A stretch of DNA of 54,263 nucleotides, taken from JBNKLG01 sp050292235. GTDB taxonomy: Bacteria > Pseudomonadota > Gammaproteobacteria > Chromatiales > Chromatiaceae. The position numbers were made by a program, and so were the translations under genes. This document shows positions 35,666 to 43,877 of this stretch, piece by piece (position 1 is the first letter of the stretch; the number at the start of each line of letters is the position of its first letter). The DNA is taken from NCBI GenBank assembly GCA_050292235.1, contig JBNKLG010000008.1, forward strand, positions 1 to 54,263. Reading direction: 5' to 3'. The notes below the pieces were generated by a model. It saw only the letters and a list, made by a program, of their open reading frames with translations. It did not search any database and had not been told where the DNA came from.

Positions 35666-36523
35666 TCACCATCTCTTAGCCTCAGGAACAGGCAAAACCT
35701 CGGTAAACGTATTTTTCGTAAAATCTATCACTATTTCGCAGCCCCCATCGACCGTTGCCTTATAGAGCCTGCCTTCGTTTGAAAAATACAATACGCCCGA
35801 TGGAGAGAGGTCAGCCCAATCACACCGACCCAGATCCAGCTGCTTGCCCTTTACACAGTACTTAAGCGTCTGCACATACCATGGGCCAAGCTGTTCATTA
35901 ATACCATGCAGCTCAACCGATACGCTGACGTCGGCCGCATCAATCCGTTTTTCCCAGATCTCAGGTTCGTCAAATTCGATCCACAGGGTTGAACCATGCT
36001 TATTCTCTTTCCATTTCCCCTCTTGGATTTTATGCCAACCATCTCGCTTCAAGCGATAAGAGAGAATGGGGTCATCTTCGCCCCTGCCAGAATGTTCCCC
36101 GAGTTGGCGAACCCTGAAGTTTGCGGGCAGTGAAAAACCCCTGCCTATCTCCATTTCCGATGAACGGTGATTTAGTGCCATCCCTTTTCCATCAGCATCA
36201 AACAAACCGCCACCACCCCACGCATCGCCCTTTGGCCAGAGTGCGAGAGCCGTAAAGTATGGGGGGCGACTGATGGCCGTCCAGGAACTATGTGGCGGCT
36301 TGTAACTGGCCGCAAAATAGGCCAGATACTCGCCATTGGGGGACAAGTCACATCTGCGTTCATAGACCCGACCCTTCAACCATTGACCTGGCATAAAAAC
36401 ATCACGTTCCCTATCCCAATGGATCAGCTGTACCTGTTTGCTTGGCCCGCGCCTGAAGATGATGCCAACTGGCGACTTTCTAGCCCAAATGGCATAAAGC
36501 CTCGTGGCAGGATGAGTCGTCAT
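35666..36523 (-). CDS. Protein of unknown function (285 residues), beta-propeller-like content
   Basis: I chose the ATG at 36523; a GTG at 36550 is an alternative and neither has a clear ribosome site. No signal peptide or membrane span. The sequence has repeated Trp-Asp and SPNGEYLAYF- and SPSGVLYFSN-like stretches, which recall strands of WD40/TolB-type repeats reporting on displayed values. It also has many aromatic residues (PPHSSWTAISRPPYFTALAL). I do not recognise a named family and do not assign a function. It is followed on the strand by intergenic repeats and preceded by an HD-hydrolase gene 91 nt away. Confidence 0.6.
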   Translation of the reverse strand: MTTHPATRLYAIWARKSPVGIIFRRGPSKQVQLIHWDRERDVFMPGQWLKGRVYERRCDLSPNGEYLAYFAASYKPPHSSWTAISRPPYFTALALWPKGDAWGGGGLFDADGKGMALNHRSSEMEIGRGFSLPANFRVRQLGEHSGRGEDDPILSYRLKRDGWHKIQEGKWKENKHGSTLWIEFDEPEIWEKRIDAADVSVSVELHGINEQLGPWYVQTLKYCVKGKQLDLGRCDWADLSPSGVLYFSNEGRLYKATVDGGCEIVIDFTKNTFTEVLPVPEAKRW

Positions 36524-36614
36524 ATTGTTTGGCACACCCGAGACAGACACCGGAATTCAGGCCAAGACACCCATCGTTCTGACCCTACCGCATCTGGCCC
36601 AGCCTCAAGCATCA

Positions 36615-37223
36615 TCACAACCCCTCAATGGCCCTCCGCAGATTCTCCCTGGCAACCATCTCATATTTCGCTCTGAAATCGTCCAGGTGAAAGATGGCCT
36701 CTTTTTGCAGGAAGGCATCGAGCAAGGTCTTTCGTTTTTTCCGACAAATCGCCCAGGGAACCAAGCGATACTCTTTTCGAATATTCCGCTCATAGTCGTC
36801 ATAAACCTCAGACGGAGCGCCAAGGATGGAAAGATCGATATCCACAATCAGCGCTTCATCCGCATCCGATACCTTGCCCCCATGAGCTGTCGCCATCACC
36901 AACTGGTGAACCCTGTCCACGCCCTCTTGAGGATAATGACTCTCAAGCAAGAGCTCTTTGACCCAACGAGCACTATCCATTTCATTGGTTGAGGAAAAAG
37001 GCTTGTAGATGGCGTCATGAAACCAGATCGCCAGCTCAAGCTCATGGGGGTATGAAGAGAGTGCCGCCACCATGTCAAGATGACCCAACATGGCCTCGAT
37101 ATGTGAGGCCGTATGATAGAAGCGGTGCCTTTCAGAGTAGGCCTTACTGAGTTTCTCAAACCAGTCCGCTGAGCCTGGCAGTCCCATTGATGCCATGAGA
37201 GCAGCCCATCTCTCCCAGGTCAT
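36615..37223 (-). CDS. HD-superfamily metal-dependent phosphohydrolase (predicted)
   Basis: 202 residues. The HD-type metal site is visible: YHTASHIEAML, AIWFHDAIYKP (the HD pair), ATAHGGKVSD and VDIDLSILG. The motifs match the group of predicted HD hydrolases of COG4339 type, whose substrate is not established. There is no membrane span. The gene lies between a small exported-protein gene (67 nt upstream) and the unknown 285-residue gene, all on the minus strand, so a small operon is possible. Confidence 0.8.
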   Translation of the reverse strand: MTWERWAALMASMGLPGSADWFEKLSKAYSERHRFYHTASHIEAMLGHLDMVAALSSYPHELELAIWFHDAIYKPFSSTNEMDSARWVKELLLESHYPQEGVDRVHQLVMATAHGGKVSDADEALIVDIDLSILGAPSEVYDDYERNIRKEYRLVPWAICRKKRKTLLDAFLQKEAIFHLDDFRAKYEMVARENLRRAIEGL

Positions 37224-37290
37224 CGTCTACCCTCGCTACCAGCCACGCTCTACGGTGACGCCACAGACTGAAATCGAGTGTTAAAGAAGC

Positions 37291-37620
37291 TTAATCCTTC
37301 TGTTTCATAAAGGTATATTCGATCCCCTGCTGCTTGGTTTTCATGTGTAACTTTGTGAACTCCAGGATTTTGATTTTGGTGTATCCCAAATCGATGATGT
37401 CGCCCTTGAGGGTATAGGGATCGGACTTCAGGGCCTTTCCACCTGAAATGGCAGTCCATTGACCATCTTTGAATTGCCAGATGTCATCCATTGCCGGCAC
37501 ATCCATTTTGCCCATCTTCACCATGACCCACTTGCCCTCCAGGTCCGTGTCCTGAACCTCAAAAGCCATCGCCAATGAGGCAGAAAGCATCAAAAATCCA
37601 GCCAGGATGAATTTCAACAT
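37291..37620 (-). CDS. Small exported protein of unknown function
   Basis: 109 residues. There is a signal peptide (MLKFILAGFLMLSASLAMA) with a likely cut after AMA. The mature part is ~90 residues, beta-rich and Lys-rich (GKWVMVKMGKMDVP, YTLKGDIIDLGY), and reminiscent of lipocalin-like stability domains. There are no cysteines. GGAG lies eight bases before the ATG. It is the first of three minus-strand genes (this, the HD hydrolase, the unknown protein). Confidence 0.7.
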   Translation of the reverse strand: MLKFILAGFLMLSASLAMAFEVQDTDLEGKWVMVKMGKMDVPAMDDIWQFKDGQWTAISGGKALKSDPYTLKGDIIDLGYTKIKILEFTKLHMKTKQQGIEYTFMKQKD

Positions 37621-37742
37621 GGGCCAATCTCCACAAGAAGAACAATTTCAGGCCTTTAGGCCACTCTATGGATCATAGGGTATCAGACCGAAGACCGACA
37701 TCTTTTTTCAAACACATCCTGCAAATTCATGCCGGCATTCCA

Positions 37743-38447
37743 CTATAGAAAAAGTGATAAGAATCGACTCAATCTGATGCGTTGGAGGGTCGGCTCAGCA
37801 GAATAGGCCAGGAGTTCAACACCTGCCACCTGCGCCATCCGAAGCAGTCCACCATAGGCAGGATCAATCTGATCGGCGGGGGCAAAACTCAGGGCATCAC
37901 CGCGCTGCACACAGAAACAACAGACCGCCCGGTACCCGGTCCGGACCATGGCCATGAGTTCCCGCAGGTGCTTGCTACCGCGGGTGGTGACAGCATCAGG
38001 AAACCGGGCCTGACCTTCGATCACCAGCGTGACATTTTTGACCTCGACATAGCAATCCGCCCTGCCCTCGCCCCGCAACAGCAGGTCGATTCGGCTGTTC
38101 TCACTGCCGTAGTTCACCTCGGTCCGGATCTCTGTATAGCCTGCCAACTCTCTGATGACGCCGGTTTCGATGGCCTCGCGCACCAAGTGGTTGGCCAGAC
38201 CGGTGTTGATGCCGACCATCTGGCCATCCAGGGTCTCTACCAACTCCCAGGAGAAAGGATATTTGCGTTTGGGATTACCGGAGTCTCTCAACCAGACCCG
38301 ACTGCCCGGTTCGGCACAGCCCTGCATGGAGCCGGTGTTGGGGGTATGGGCGGTGACGATCTGACCGTCGCCCAGTTCGACATCGGCCAGAAAACGCTTG
38401 TAGCGACGGATCAGGCGACCGGAGATCAGGGGTTGCTCAAAATCCAC
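37743..38447 (-). CDS. sfsA: SfsA family DNA/RNA nuclease-like protein
   Basis: 234 residues. SfsA was named for sugar fermentation stimulation in E. coli. It has an OB-fold followed by a PD-(D/E)XK-like nuclease fold; its true role is unclear. Marks are the opening LISGRLIRRYKRFLADVEL, HTPNTGSMQGCAEPGS, the NSRIDLLL and YVEVKNVTL active-site-like segments, and FPDAVTTRGSKHLREL. It starts 9 nt after the alaS stop on the same strand. Confidence 0.94.
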   Translation of the reverse strand: MDFEQPLISGRLIRRYKRFLADVELGDGQIVTAHTPNTGSMQGCAEPGSRVWLRDSGNPKRKYPFSWELVETLDGQMVGINTGLANHLVREAIETGVIRELAGYTEIRTEVNYGSENSRIDLLLRGEGRADCYVEVKNVTLVIEGQARFPDAVTTRGSKHLRELMAMVRTGYRAVCCFCVQRGDALSFAPADQIDPAYGGLLRMAQVAGVELLAYSAEPTLQRIRLSRFLSLFL

Positions 38448-38456
38448 TGGAAAGCG

Positions 38457-41081
38457 TTACAGCCGCTCCCGCACCCAAGGCTCGACAGCAGCCAGGGCCT
38501 GGGGTAACGCTTCGGGATTGTTACCACCGGCCTGAGCCATATCAGGACGACCACCGCCTTTGCCGCCGACCATGGTGGCAATCTCACGGATGAGATCGCC
38601 CGCCTTGACGCGATCGGTAAGGTCCTGGGTCACGCCAGCCACCAGACTGACCTTGCCATTATGCACCGTGGTCAGCAGGATCACCGCACTGCCCAGTTTG
38701 TTCTTGAGCTGATCCATGGTCTCACGCAGACTCTTGGGATCGGCGCCATCCAGATCCGCTGCCAATACACGGGCACCATTGATCTCCAGCGCCTGGGTAG
38801 CCAGATCCGAGCCATGGCTGGCGGCCATTTTGCTTTTGATCTGCTCCAGCTCCTTTTCCAGCTTGCGATTGCGCTCCAGCAACTGCGCTACCCGATCATC
38901 CACCTCATCGCGACTGGCCTTGACCAGATCAGCGATGCGCATGAGCTTCCCTTCATCGGTCTCCAGCCAATTCATGGCCTGCTCGCCGGTCACAGCCTCG
39001 ATACGGCGCACGCCGGAGGCCACACCCTGTTCGGCGATGATCTTGAACAGGCCGATATCCCCCACAGCGCGCACATGGGTGCCGCCGCAGAGTTCCACCG
39101 AGAAATCCCCCATGCGCAGCACCCGCACCTGGGCATCATATTTCTCGCCGAAGAGGGCCATGGCACCGGTAGACTTGGCATCCTCCAGCGACATGATGCG
39201 GGTCTCCACCGTACAGTTGCCCCGAATCTGCTGATTCACCAGGCGTTCGATCCGAACCATCTGTTCGCGACTCAGTGGTTCGAAATGGGAGAAGTCGAAA
39301 CGCAAACGCTCAGCATTGACCAGAGAACCCTTCTGCTGCACGTGGTCACCCAACACCTGGCGCAGGGCGGCATGCATCAGATGGGTAGCGGAGTGGTTCA
39401 GGGCGATGGCCTGACGGCTGGCGGAGGCCACCTCGGCCTGGACGGAGTCGCCCACATGGAGTTCACCGCTCTGCATCTGACCCAGGTGCACAAAGACCTT
39501 GCCACCACGTTTGCAGGTATCGGTCACCTGAAACTCGCCAAATTCACCGTAAAATCGGCCAGAGTCCCCGGCCTGACCGCCGGATTCGGCATAGAAGGGC
39601 GTGGTATCCAGCACCACCATACCCGCCTGACCTTGAGAGAGACTGTCCACCGAGCTACCTTCCTGGAACAGGGCGATGACCACCGCTTCGTCTTCCAGGC
39701 GCTCGTAACCGGTAAAGTTGGTCTCACCCTCCACCGACAAACTGGCTGAGGAGTCGGCGCTGAAACGGCCGGAGGCGCGGGCACGCTCACGCTGAGCCGC
39801 CATCTCCACCTCAAAGCCGGCTTCATCAATATTCAAACTGCGCTCACGGGCGATATCGGCGGTGAGATCCAGGGGGAAGCCATAGGTGTCATAGAGTTTG
39901 AACAGCACCGAGCCGGGGATGGTATCGCCCTCCAACTGAGCTACCGCCTCCTCCAGCAACTTCATACCTTGATCCAGGGTCTCGGCAAAACGCTGCTCTT
40001 CCAGTAAGAGGGTACGTTCCACGATCCCCTGTGTGGCCGCCAGTTCGGGATAGGCATCACCCATGAGTCGGCACAGAGGAGCCACCAACTGATGGAAAAA
40101 GGGCTGGGGCTGGCCCAGCATATAGCCGTGGCGAATGGCGCGACGAACGATGCGGCGCAACACATAGCCCCGGCCCTCGTTGCTCGGCACCACACCATCA
40201 GCAACCAAAAAGGCACAAGAGCGGATGTGATCGGCAATGACCTTCAGCGAGTTATCCTCGACATTCTTCGTCCCAGTGACTTCGGCAGCCGCTTGGATCA
40301 AATGCTGAAAGAGATCGATCTGGTAGTTGCTGTGCACCCCTTGGAGCACTGCCGCCAGCCGCTCCAACCCCATACCGGTATCAACAGAGGGCTTGGGCAG
40401 GTTAGTCAGAACACCATCGGCATCCCGGTTGTACTGCATGAAAACCAGATTCCAGATTTCGATATAGCGGTCGCCATCCTCTTCCGGCGTTCCCGGCGGA
40501 CCACCGGCCACACCGGGCCCATGGTCATAGAAAATCTCGGAACAGGGGCCGCAGGGGCCGGTGTCACCCATAGACCAGAAATTATCGCTCTCGTAGGTCT
40601 TGCCACCGGGTTTGTCGCCAATGCGGGTCAGCCGGTCGGGATCGACGCCGATGTCATTGAGCCAGATGGCTGCGGCCTCGTCATCATCCTGATAAACCGT
40701 CACCCAGAGTTTTTCTGGCGGCAGCTGAATGACCTGGGTAAGGAATTCCCAGGCATAGCTGATGGCCTCTTTCTTGAAATAGTCGCCAAAGCTGAAGTTG
40801 CCCAGCATCTCGAAAAAGGTGTGATGGCGGGCGGTATAGCCGACGTTCTCCAGATCATTGTGCTTGCCACCGGCGCGCACACAGCGCTGGGCACTGGCCG
40901 CACGGGGATGGGTCGGGCGTTCCAGGCCAAGAAAACGATCCTTGAACGGCACCATGCCCGCATTGGTGAACAACAGGGTCGGATCGTTGCCGGGAATCAG
41001 CGAGCTACTGGCGATGACCTCGTGATCCTTCCTGGCAAAAAAGTCCAAAAAGAGCTGGCGAATTTCGGCACTGCTTTTCAT
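38457..41081 (-). CDS. alaS: Alanine--tRNA ligase
   Basis: AlaRS charges tRNA-Ala, and its editing domain clears mischarged Ser and Gly. The 874-residue chain has the class-II catalytic core (FFARKDHEVIASSSLIPGNDP, TLLFTNAGMVPFKD, GPCGPCSEIFYDHG). The editing domain zinc-site residues appear as NHSATHLMHAAL and VELCGGTHVRAVGDIG. The C-Ala domain ends with GGKGGGRPDMAQAGG. Its order after recA and recX is the common gammaproteobacterial one. It starts 65 nt after the recX stop. Confidence 0.98.
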   Translation of the reverse strand: MKSSAEIRQLFLDFFARKDHEVIASSSLIPGNDPTLLFTNAGMVPFKDRFLGLERPTHPRAASAQRCVRAGGKHNDLENVGYTARHHTFFEMLGNFSFGDYFKKEAISYAWEFLTQVIQLPPEKLWVTVYQDDDEAAAIWLNDIGVDPDRLTRIGDKPGGKTYESDNFWSMGDTGPCGPCSEIFYDHGPGVAGGPPGTPEEDGDRYIEIWNLVFMQYNRDADGVLTNLPKPSVDTGMGLERLAAVLQGVHSNYQIDLFQHLIQAAAEVTGTKNVEDNSLKVIADHIRSCAFLVADGVVPSNEGRGYVLRRIVRRAIRHGYMLGQPQPFFHQLVAPLCRLMGDAYPELAATQGIVERTLLLEEQRFAETLDQGMKLLEEAVAQLEGDTIPGSVLFKLYDTYGFPLDLTADIARERSLNIDEAGFEVEMAAQRERARASGRFSADSSASLSVEGETNFTGYERLEDEAVVIALFQEGSSVDSLSQGQAGMVVLDTTPFYAESGGQAGDSGRFYGEFGEFQVTDTCKRGGKVFVHLGQMQSGELHVGDSVQAEVASASRQAIALNHSATHLMHAALRQVLGDHVQQKGSLVNAERLRFDFSHFEPLSREQMVRIERLVNQQIRGNCTVETRIMSLEDAKSTGAMALFGEKYDAQVRVLRMGDFSVELCGGTHVRAVGDIGLFKIIAEQGVASGVRRIEAVTGEQAMNWLETDEGKLMRIADLVKASRDEVDDRVAQLLERNRKLEKELEQIKSKMAASHGSDLATQALEINGARVLAADLDGADPKSLRETMDQLKNKLGSAVILLTTVHNGKVSLVAGVTQDLTDRVKAGDLIREIATMVGGKGGGRPDMAQAGGNNPEALPQALAAVEPWVRERL

Positions 41082-41146
41082 TCAAATAACTATAGGCGAC
41101 AGAGAGAAGGGGCATGATGCCACAAAGGGTGGCCGGGCAAAATGGT

Positions 41147-41557
41147 TCAATAATCCAGATGACGAAACAACAGCTCGTGGATCTCCTCGGCAAAAAAACC
41201 CCGCTGGGTCAAAAACCGCCCCCGCTTGGCGGCCTCATGATAATCTTTCGGCAGGGACTCACCATACTTTTGTTGATGCACCCGGGCCAATAGGGCGCTC
41301 CAATCAGGCGCCAGCGCCGCCAGGGCCTGATCGATACCGGCTTCATCAATCCCCCGCGCCACCAGCTCCTGACGAATCACCAGGGGGCCATAGCCCTTGC
41401 GCAGGCGCTGCCCGGCATACTCTTCGGCAAAACGCCGGTCGCTGAGCAGGCCCTGCTCGGTCAGGCGATCCAGGGCCAGGGCCAGTTGATCGGCCTCAAA
41501 ACGGGCGCTCAGCTTGCGTTCCAGCTCCTGGCGGCTGTGCTCCCGATTGGCCAGCAA
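41147..41557 (-). CDS. recX: Recombination regulatory protein RecX
   Basis: RecX binds RecA filaments and limits their growth. The visible chain has three helical-repeat units (REHSRQELERKL, LLSDRRFAEEYAGQRLRKGYG, and the last unit near HEAAKRGRFLTQRGFF). The listed start is TTG at 41557 (136 residues), which leaves the first helix short. The frame stays open upstream to a CTG at 41599 that overlaps the recA stop, with GAGGAG eight bases before it. That start would give 150 residues, the usual length. No ATG or GTG is available in between. Confidence 0.92.
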   Translation of the reverse strand: MLANREHSRQELERKLSARFEADQLALALDRLTEQGLLSDRRFAEEYAGQRLRKGYGPLVIRQELVARGIDEAGIDQALAALAPDWSALLARVHQQKYGESLPKDYHEAAKRGRFLTQRGFFAEEIHELLFRHLDY

Positions 41558-41595
41558 TCGCTGGGCAGCCCACTCGGGACTGGGCTCAGTTGTAC

Positions 41596-42639
41596 TCAGG
41601 CAGAGATCTCCTCAGCATCCTGCTCTGGCACTGCCCCCTCATTACCTGCCGACTTGGGAGAGAGAAGCTCACGCAGTCTGCTTTCAATCTCGGCAGCCAT
41701 CTCTGGATGATCCTTCAGATGCTGGCGGACATTTTCCTTACCCTGACCAATACGATCATTGCCGTAGGAGTACCAGGCGCCGGATTTGTCGATGATCTTG
41801 TGGGTCACGCCCAGGTCAATGAGTTCACCCTCTTTGGAAATACCCTCGCCATACATGATCTCAAACTGCACCTGCTTGAAAGGCGGTGCCACCTTGTTCT
41901 TCACCACTTTGACCTTGGTCTCGTTACCGACCACCTCGTCGCCCTTCTTGATGCTGCCAATGCGGCGGATATCCAGACGCACAGAGGAGTAAAACTTGAG
42001 CGCGTTACCGCCGGTGGTGGTCTCGGGGTTACCGAACATGACGCCGATCTTCATGCGGATCTGGTTGATGAAAATGACGATGGTGTTGGTGCGTTTGATG
42101 TTGGCGGTCAGCTTACGCAGGGCCTGAGACATGAGCCGGGCCTGGAGACCCACATGGGAATCCCCCATTTCGCCCTCGATCTCGGCCTTGGGGGTCAGGG
42201 CGGCCACGGAGTCCACCACCACCAGATCCACCGCGCCGGAACGTACCAGCATATCGGTGATCTCCAGCGCCTGCTCGCCGGTATCGGGCTGGGAGACCAG
42301 CAACTCATCGGTATTGACGCCTAGCTTTTCCGCATAGACCGGGTCCAGGGCATGTTCGGCATCGACGAAAGCCGCTGTGCCGCCCTGCTTTTGCACCTCG
42401 GCCACCGCATGCAGGGTCAGGGTGGTCTTGCCCGAAGACTCAGGACCGTAGATCTCGATCACCCGTCCCTTGGGCAGACCGCCCACGCCCAATGCCAGAT
42501 CCAACCCCAGAGAACCGGTAGAGACCGCCTCTACGCTGAGCGCAGTGGCATCTCCCATGCGCATGACCGATCCCTTGCCAAACTGTTTTTCGATCTGGCC
42601 AATCGCCGCAGCCAGGGCCTTTTTCCGATTCTCGTCCAC
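41596..42639 (-). CDS. recA: Recombinase RecA
   Basis: RecA forms filaments on single-stranded DNA, drives strand exchange and triggers LexA cleavage. The 347 residues have Walker A GPESSGKTTLTLH, Walker B LVVVDSVAALTPKAE and the DNA-binding loops (IEGEMGDSHVGLQARLMSQA, then FINQIRMKIGVMFGNPETTT). The C-terminal tail is acidic (EGAVPEQDAEEISA). It starts 65 nt after the pncC stop. I do not see a LexA-type CTG-N10-CAG box in that gap. Confidence 0.99.
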   Translation of the reverse strand: MDENRKKALAAAIGQIEKQFGKGSVMRMGDATALSVEAVSTGSLGLDLALGVGGLPKGRVIEIYGPESSGKTTLTLHAVAEVQKQGGTAAFVDAEHALDPVYAEKLGVNTDELLVSQPDTGEQALEITDMLVRSGAVDLVVVDSVAALTPKAEIEGEMGDSHVGLQARLMSQALRKLTANIKRTNTIVIFINQIRMKIGVMFGNPETTTGGNALKFYSSVRLDIRRIGSIKKGDEVVGNETKVKVVKNKVAPPFKQVQFEIMYGEGISKEGELIDLGVTHKIIDKSGAWYSYGNDRIGQGKENVRQHLKDHPEMAAEIESRLRELLSPKSAGNEGAVPEQDAEEISA

Positions 42640-42704
42640 GCTTGTCTCCTGAGGGCTCGTCGTTAATCACAAAGCGGGGATTATCCCACAGGCGCTAACG
42701 GAGG

Positions 42705-43196
42705 TCATGAAGAGATGCGCGTCATCATGCCCTTTATGGCTGCCGCCACCGACTGCCGCCTGACCTGCTCCCGGTCACCGGAAAAATGACCACACTGACT
42801 CTCTACACCCTGGCCGGCAAGGGTCCAGGCCAGCCAGACCGTACCCAGGGGTTTCTCCGCCGATCCACCACCCGGACCGGCGATACCGCTCACCGCCAGT
42901 GCACAGTGGGCTGAACTCCGGGCCAAAGCGCCCTCAGCCATGGCCTCGACCACGGGCTGACTCACCGCGCCATAGTGATCCAGTAAGGCTGGCGATACGC
43001 CCAGCATCTCCACCTTGGCCTGGTTACTGTAGGTGACAAAGCCCCGATCGAACCAGCCGCTACTGCCGGGCAGATCGGTGATCAATTTGGCGATCCAGCC
43101 ACCGGTACAGGACTCCGCCACCGCCAACTGCCGGCCACGAGAGACCAGGCATTCGGCCAGCTCAACCACCAGCCCCTCTAATTGCGCGTCATTCAA
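42705..43196 (-). CDS. pncC: Nicotinamide-nucleotide amidase / CinA C-terminal domain protein
   Basis: 163 residues, the stand-alone CinA C-terminal domain. It deamidates NMN to NaMN in pyridine nucleotide recycling. The family motifs are AVAESCTGGWIAKLITD, GFVTYSNQAKVEMLGV, ALAVSGIAGPGGGSAEKPLG and the VWLAW strand. It lies upstream of recA on the same strand, the usual pncC(cinA)-recA order. Confidence 0.94.
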   Translation of the reverse strand: MNDAQLEGLVVELAECLVSRGRQLAVAESCTGGWIAKLITDLPGSSGWFDRGFVTYSNQAKVEMLGVSPALLDHYGAVSQPVVEAMAEGALARSSAHCALAVSGIAGPGGGSAEKPLGTVWLAWTLAGQGVESQCGHFSGDREQVRRQSVAAAIKGMMTRISS

Positions 43197-43247
43197 TCCA
43201 GCTCACCCATGTAGAATGCAAGGTTTTGAGTACAGAGACCAAAGACC

Positions 43248-43523
43248 ATGCAAGAGATCCTCTGCGAACACAAGCCCTCCCCCGCCAAACTGGATGTGCT
43301 GGGCGTCTACGACTGGCCCATCTGGAAAAAAGAGGTCTCCATCTTTCCCTGGCAATACGATGAGCAGGAGACCTGCTACATCCTGCGCGGACGGGTGGTA
43401 GTGACCCCCCAGGATGGGGAACCCCAGGAATTCCGCCGCGGTGACCTCATCACCTTCCCCAGCGGTATGGCCTGTATCTGGGAGATTCTTGAGCCCATCG
43501 AGAAGCACTACCAGTTTGGTTGA
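43248..43523 (+). CDS. Small cupin-domain protein
   Basis: 91 residues, a single small cupin barrel. ETCYILRGRVVVTPQDG, then RRGDLITFPSGM, matches the two conserved cupin motifs of the DUF861/EutQ-like small cupins. One metal-binding residue position appears as Glu rather than His, typical of this subgroup. Substrate unknown. It is divergent from pncC (51 nt) and has a weak ribosome site (GAGACC). Confidence 0.8.
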   Translation: MQEILCEHKPSPAKLDVLGVYDWPIWKKEVSIFPWQYDEQETCYILRGRVVVTPQDGEPQEFRRGDLITFPSGMACIWEILEPIEKHYQFG

Positions 43524-43877
43524 TTGAAGCCGGACCCCGATGCCGAAAAGGGACATTTGCAGGGCAAGACCTCGATAGTGTTAATTTTTTTTAACTTCTC
43601 CACAAAATCTGTGGATAACTTTGTGGATGATTGCCGGGTAACAGGGCCTTTTCCGCCATACACAAGGGCTGTCATTAAATTGACCAATTTTTGGCCATAT
43701 TTATTTTTACTAAAAAATCAATAAGTTAAAATATCGCAATCTCTATAAATCGGTCACTTGACCTGGATCAACATCCATTTTAACCCAGTGATCCTGGCCT
43801 GTTTACAGAAATCAGCGACTTAGGTAATTCAGCCCAAATCCTTCTGAACAAAATGCGCTATCCGGGGTGAAACTCCC
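43524..43877. other. AT-rich gene-free gap with a DnaA-box-like cluster
   Basis: Three DnaA-box-like 9-mers lie close together. TTATCCACA is a perfect consensus match on the minus strand (43618-43610). TCATCCACA (minus, 43630-43622) and TTCTCCACA (plus, 43596-43604) each differ by one base. The first and middle boxes form the inverted repeat TCCACA-AAATC-TGTGGA. After them comes a stretch rich in A and T (about 43675-43750). dnaA, dnaN and mnmG are not in the window, so this need not be the chromosomal origin. A short GGGG/CCCC hairpin at 43864-43877 may mark the end of the ketoacyl-synthase transcript. Confidence 0.55.
43596..43630. promoter_or_regulatory. Cluster of three DnaA-box-like 9-mers
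   Basis: Boxes at 43596-43604 (plus, TTCTCCACA), 43610-43618 (minus, TTATCCACA) and 43622-43630 (minus, TCATCCACA). The match to the DnaA consensus TTATNCACA is seen directly; binding is inference. Confidence 0.5.

Noticed and set aside
42640..42704. LexA (SOS) box upstream of recA
   Set aside because: CTGT is present once but no paired ACAG at the right spacing; the palindrome is missing.
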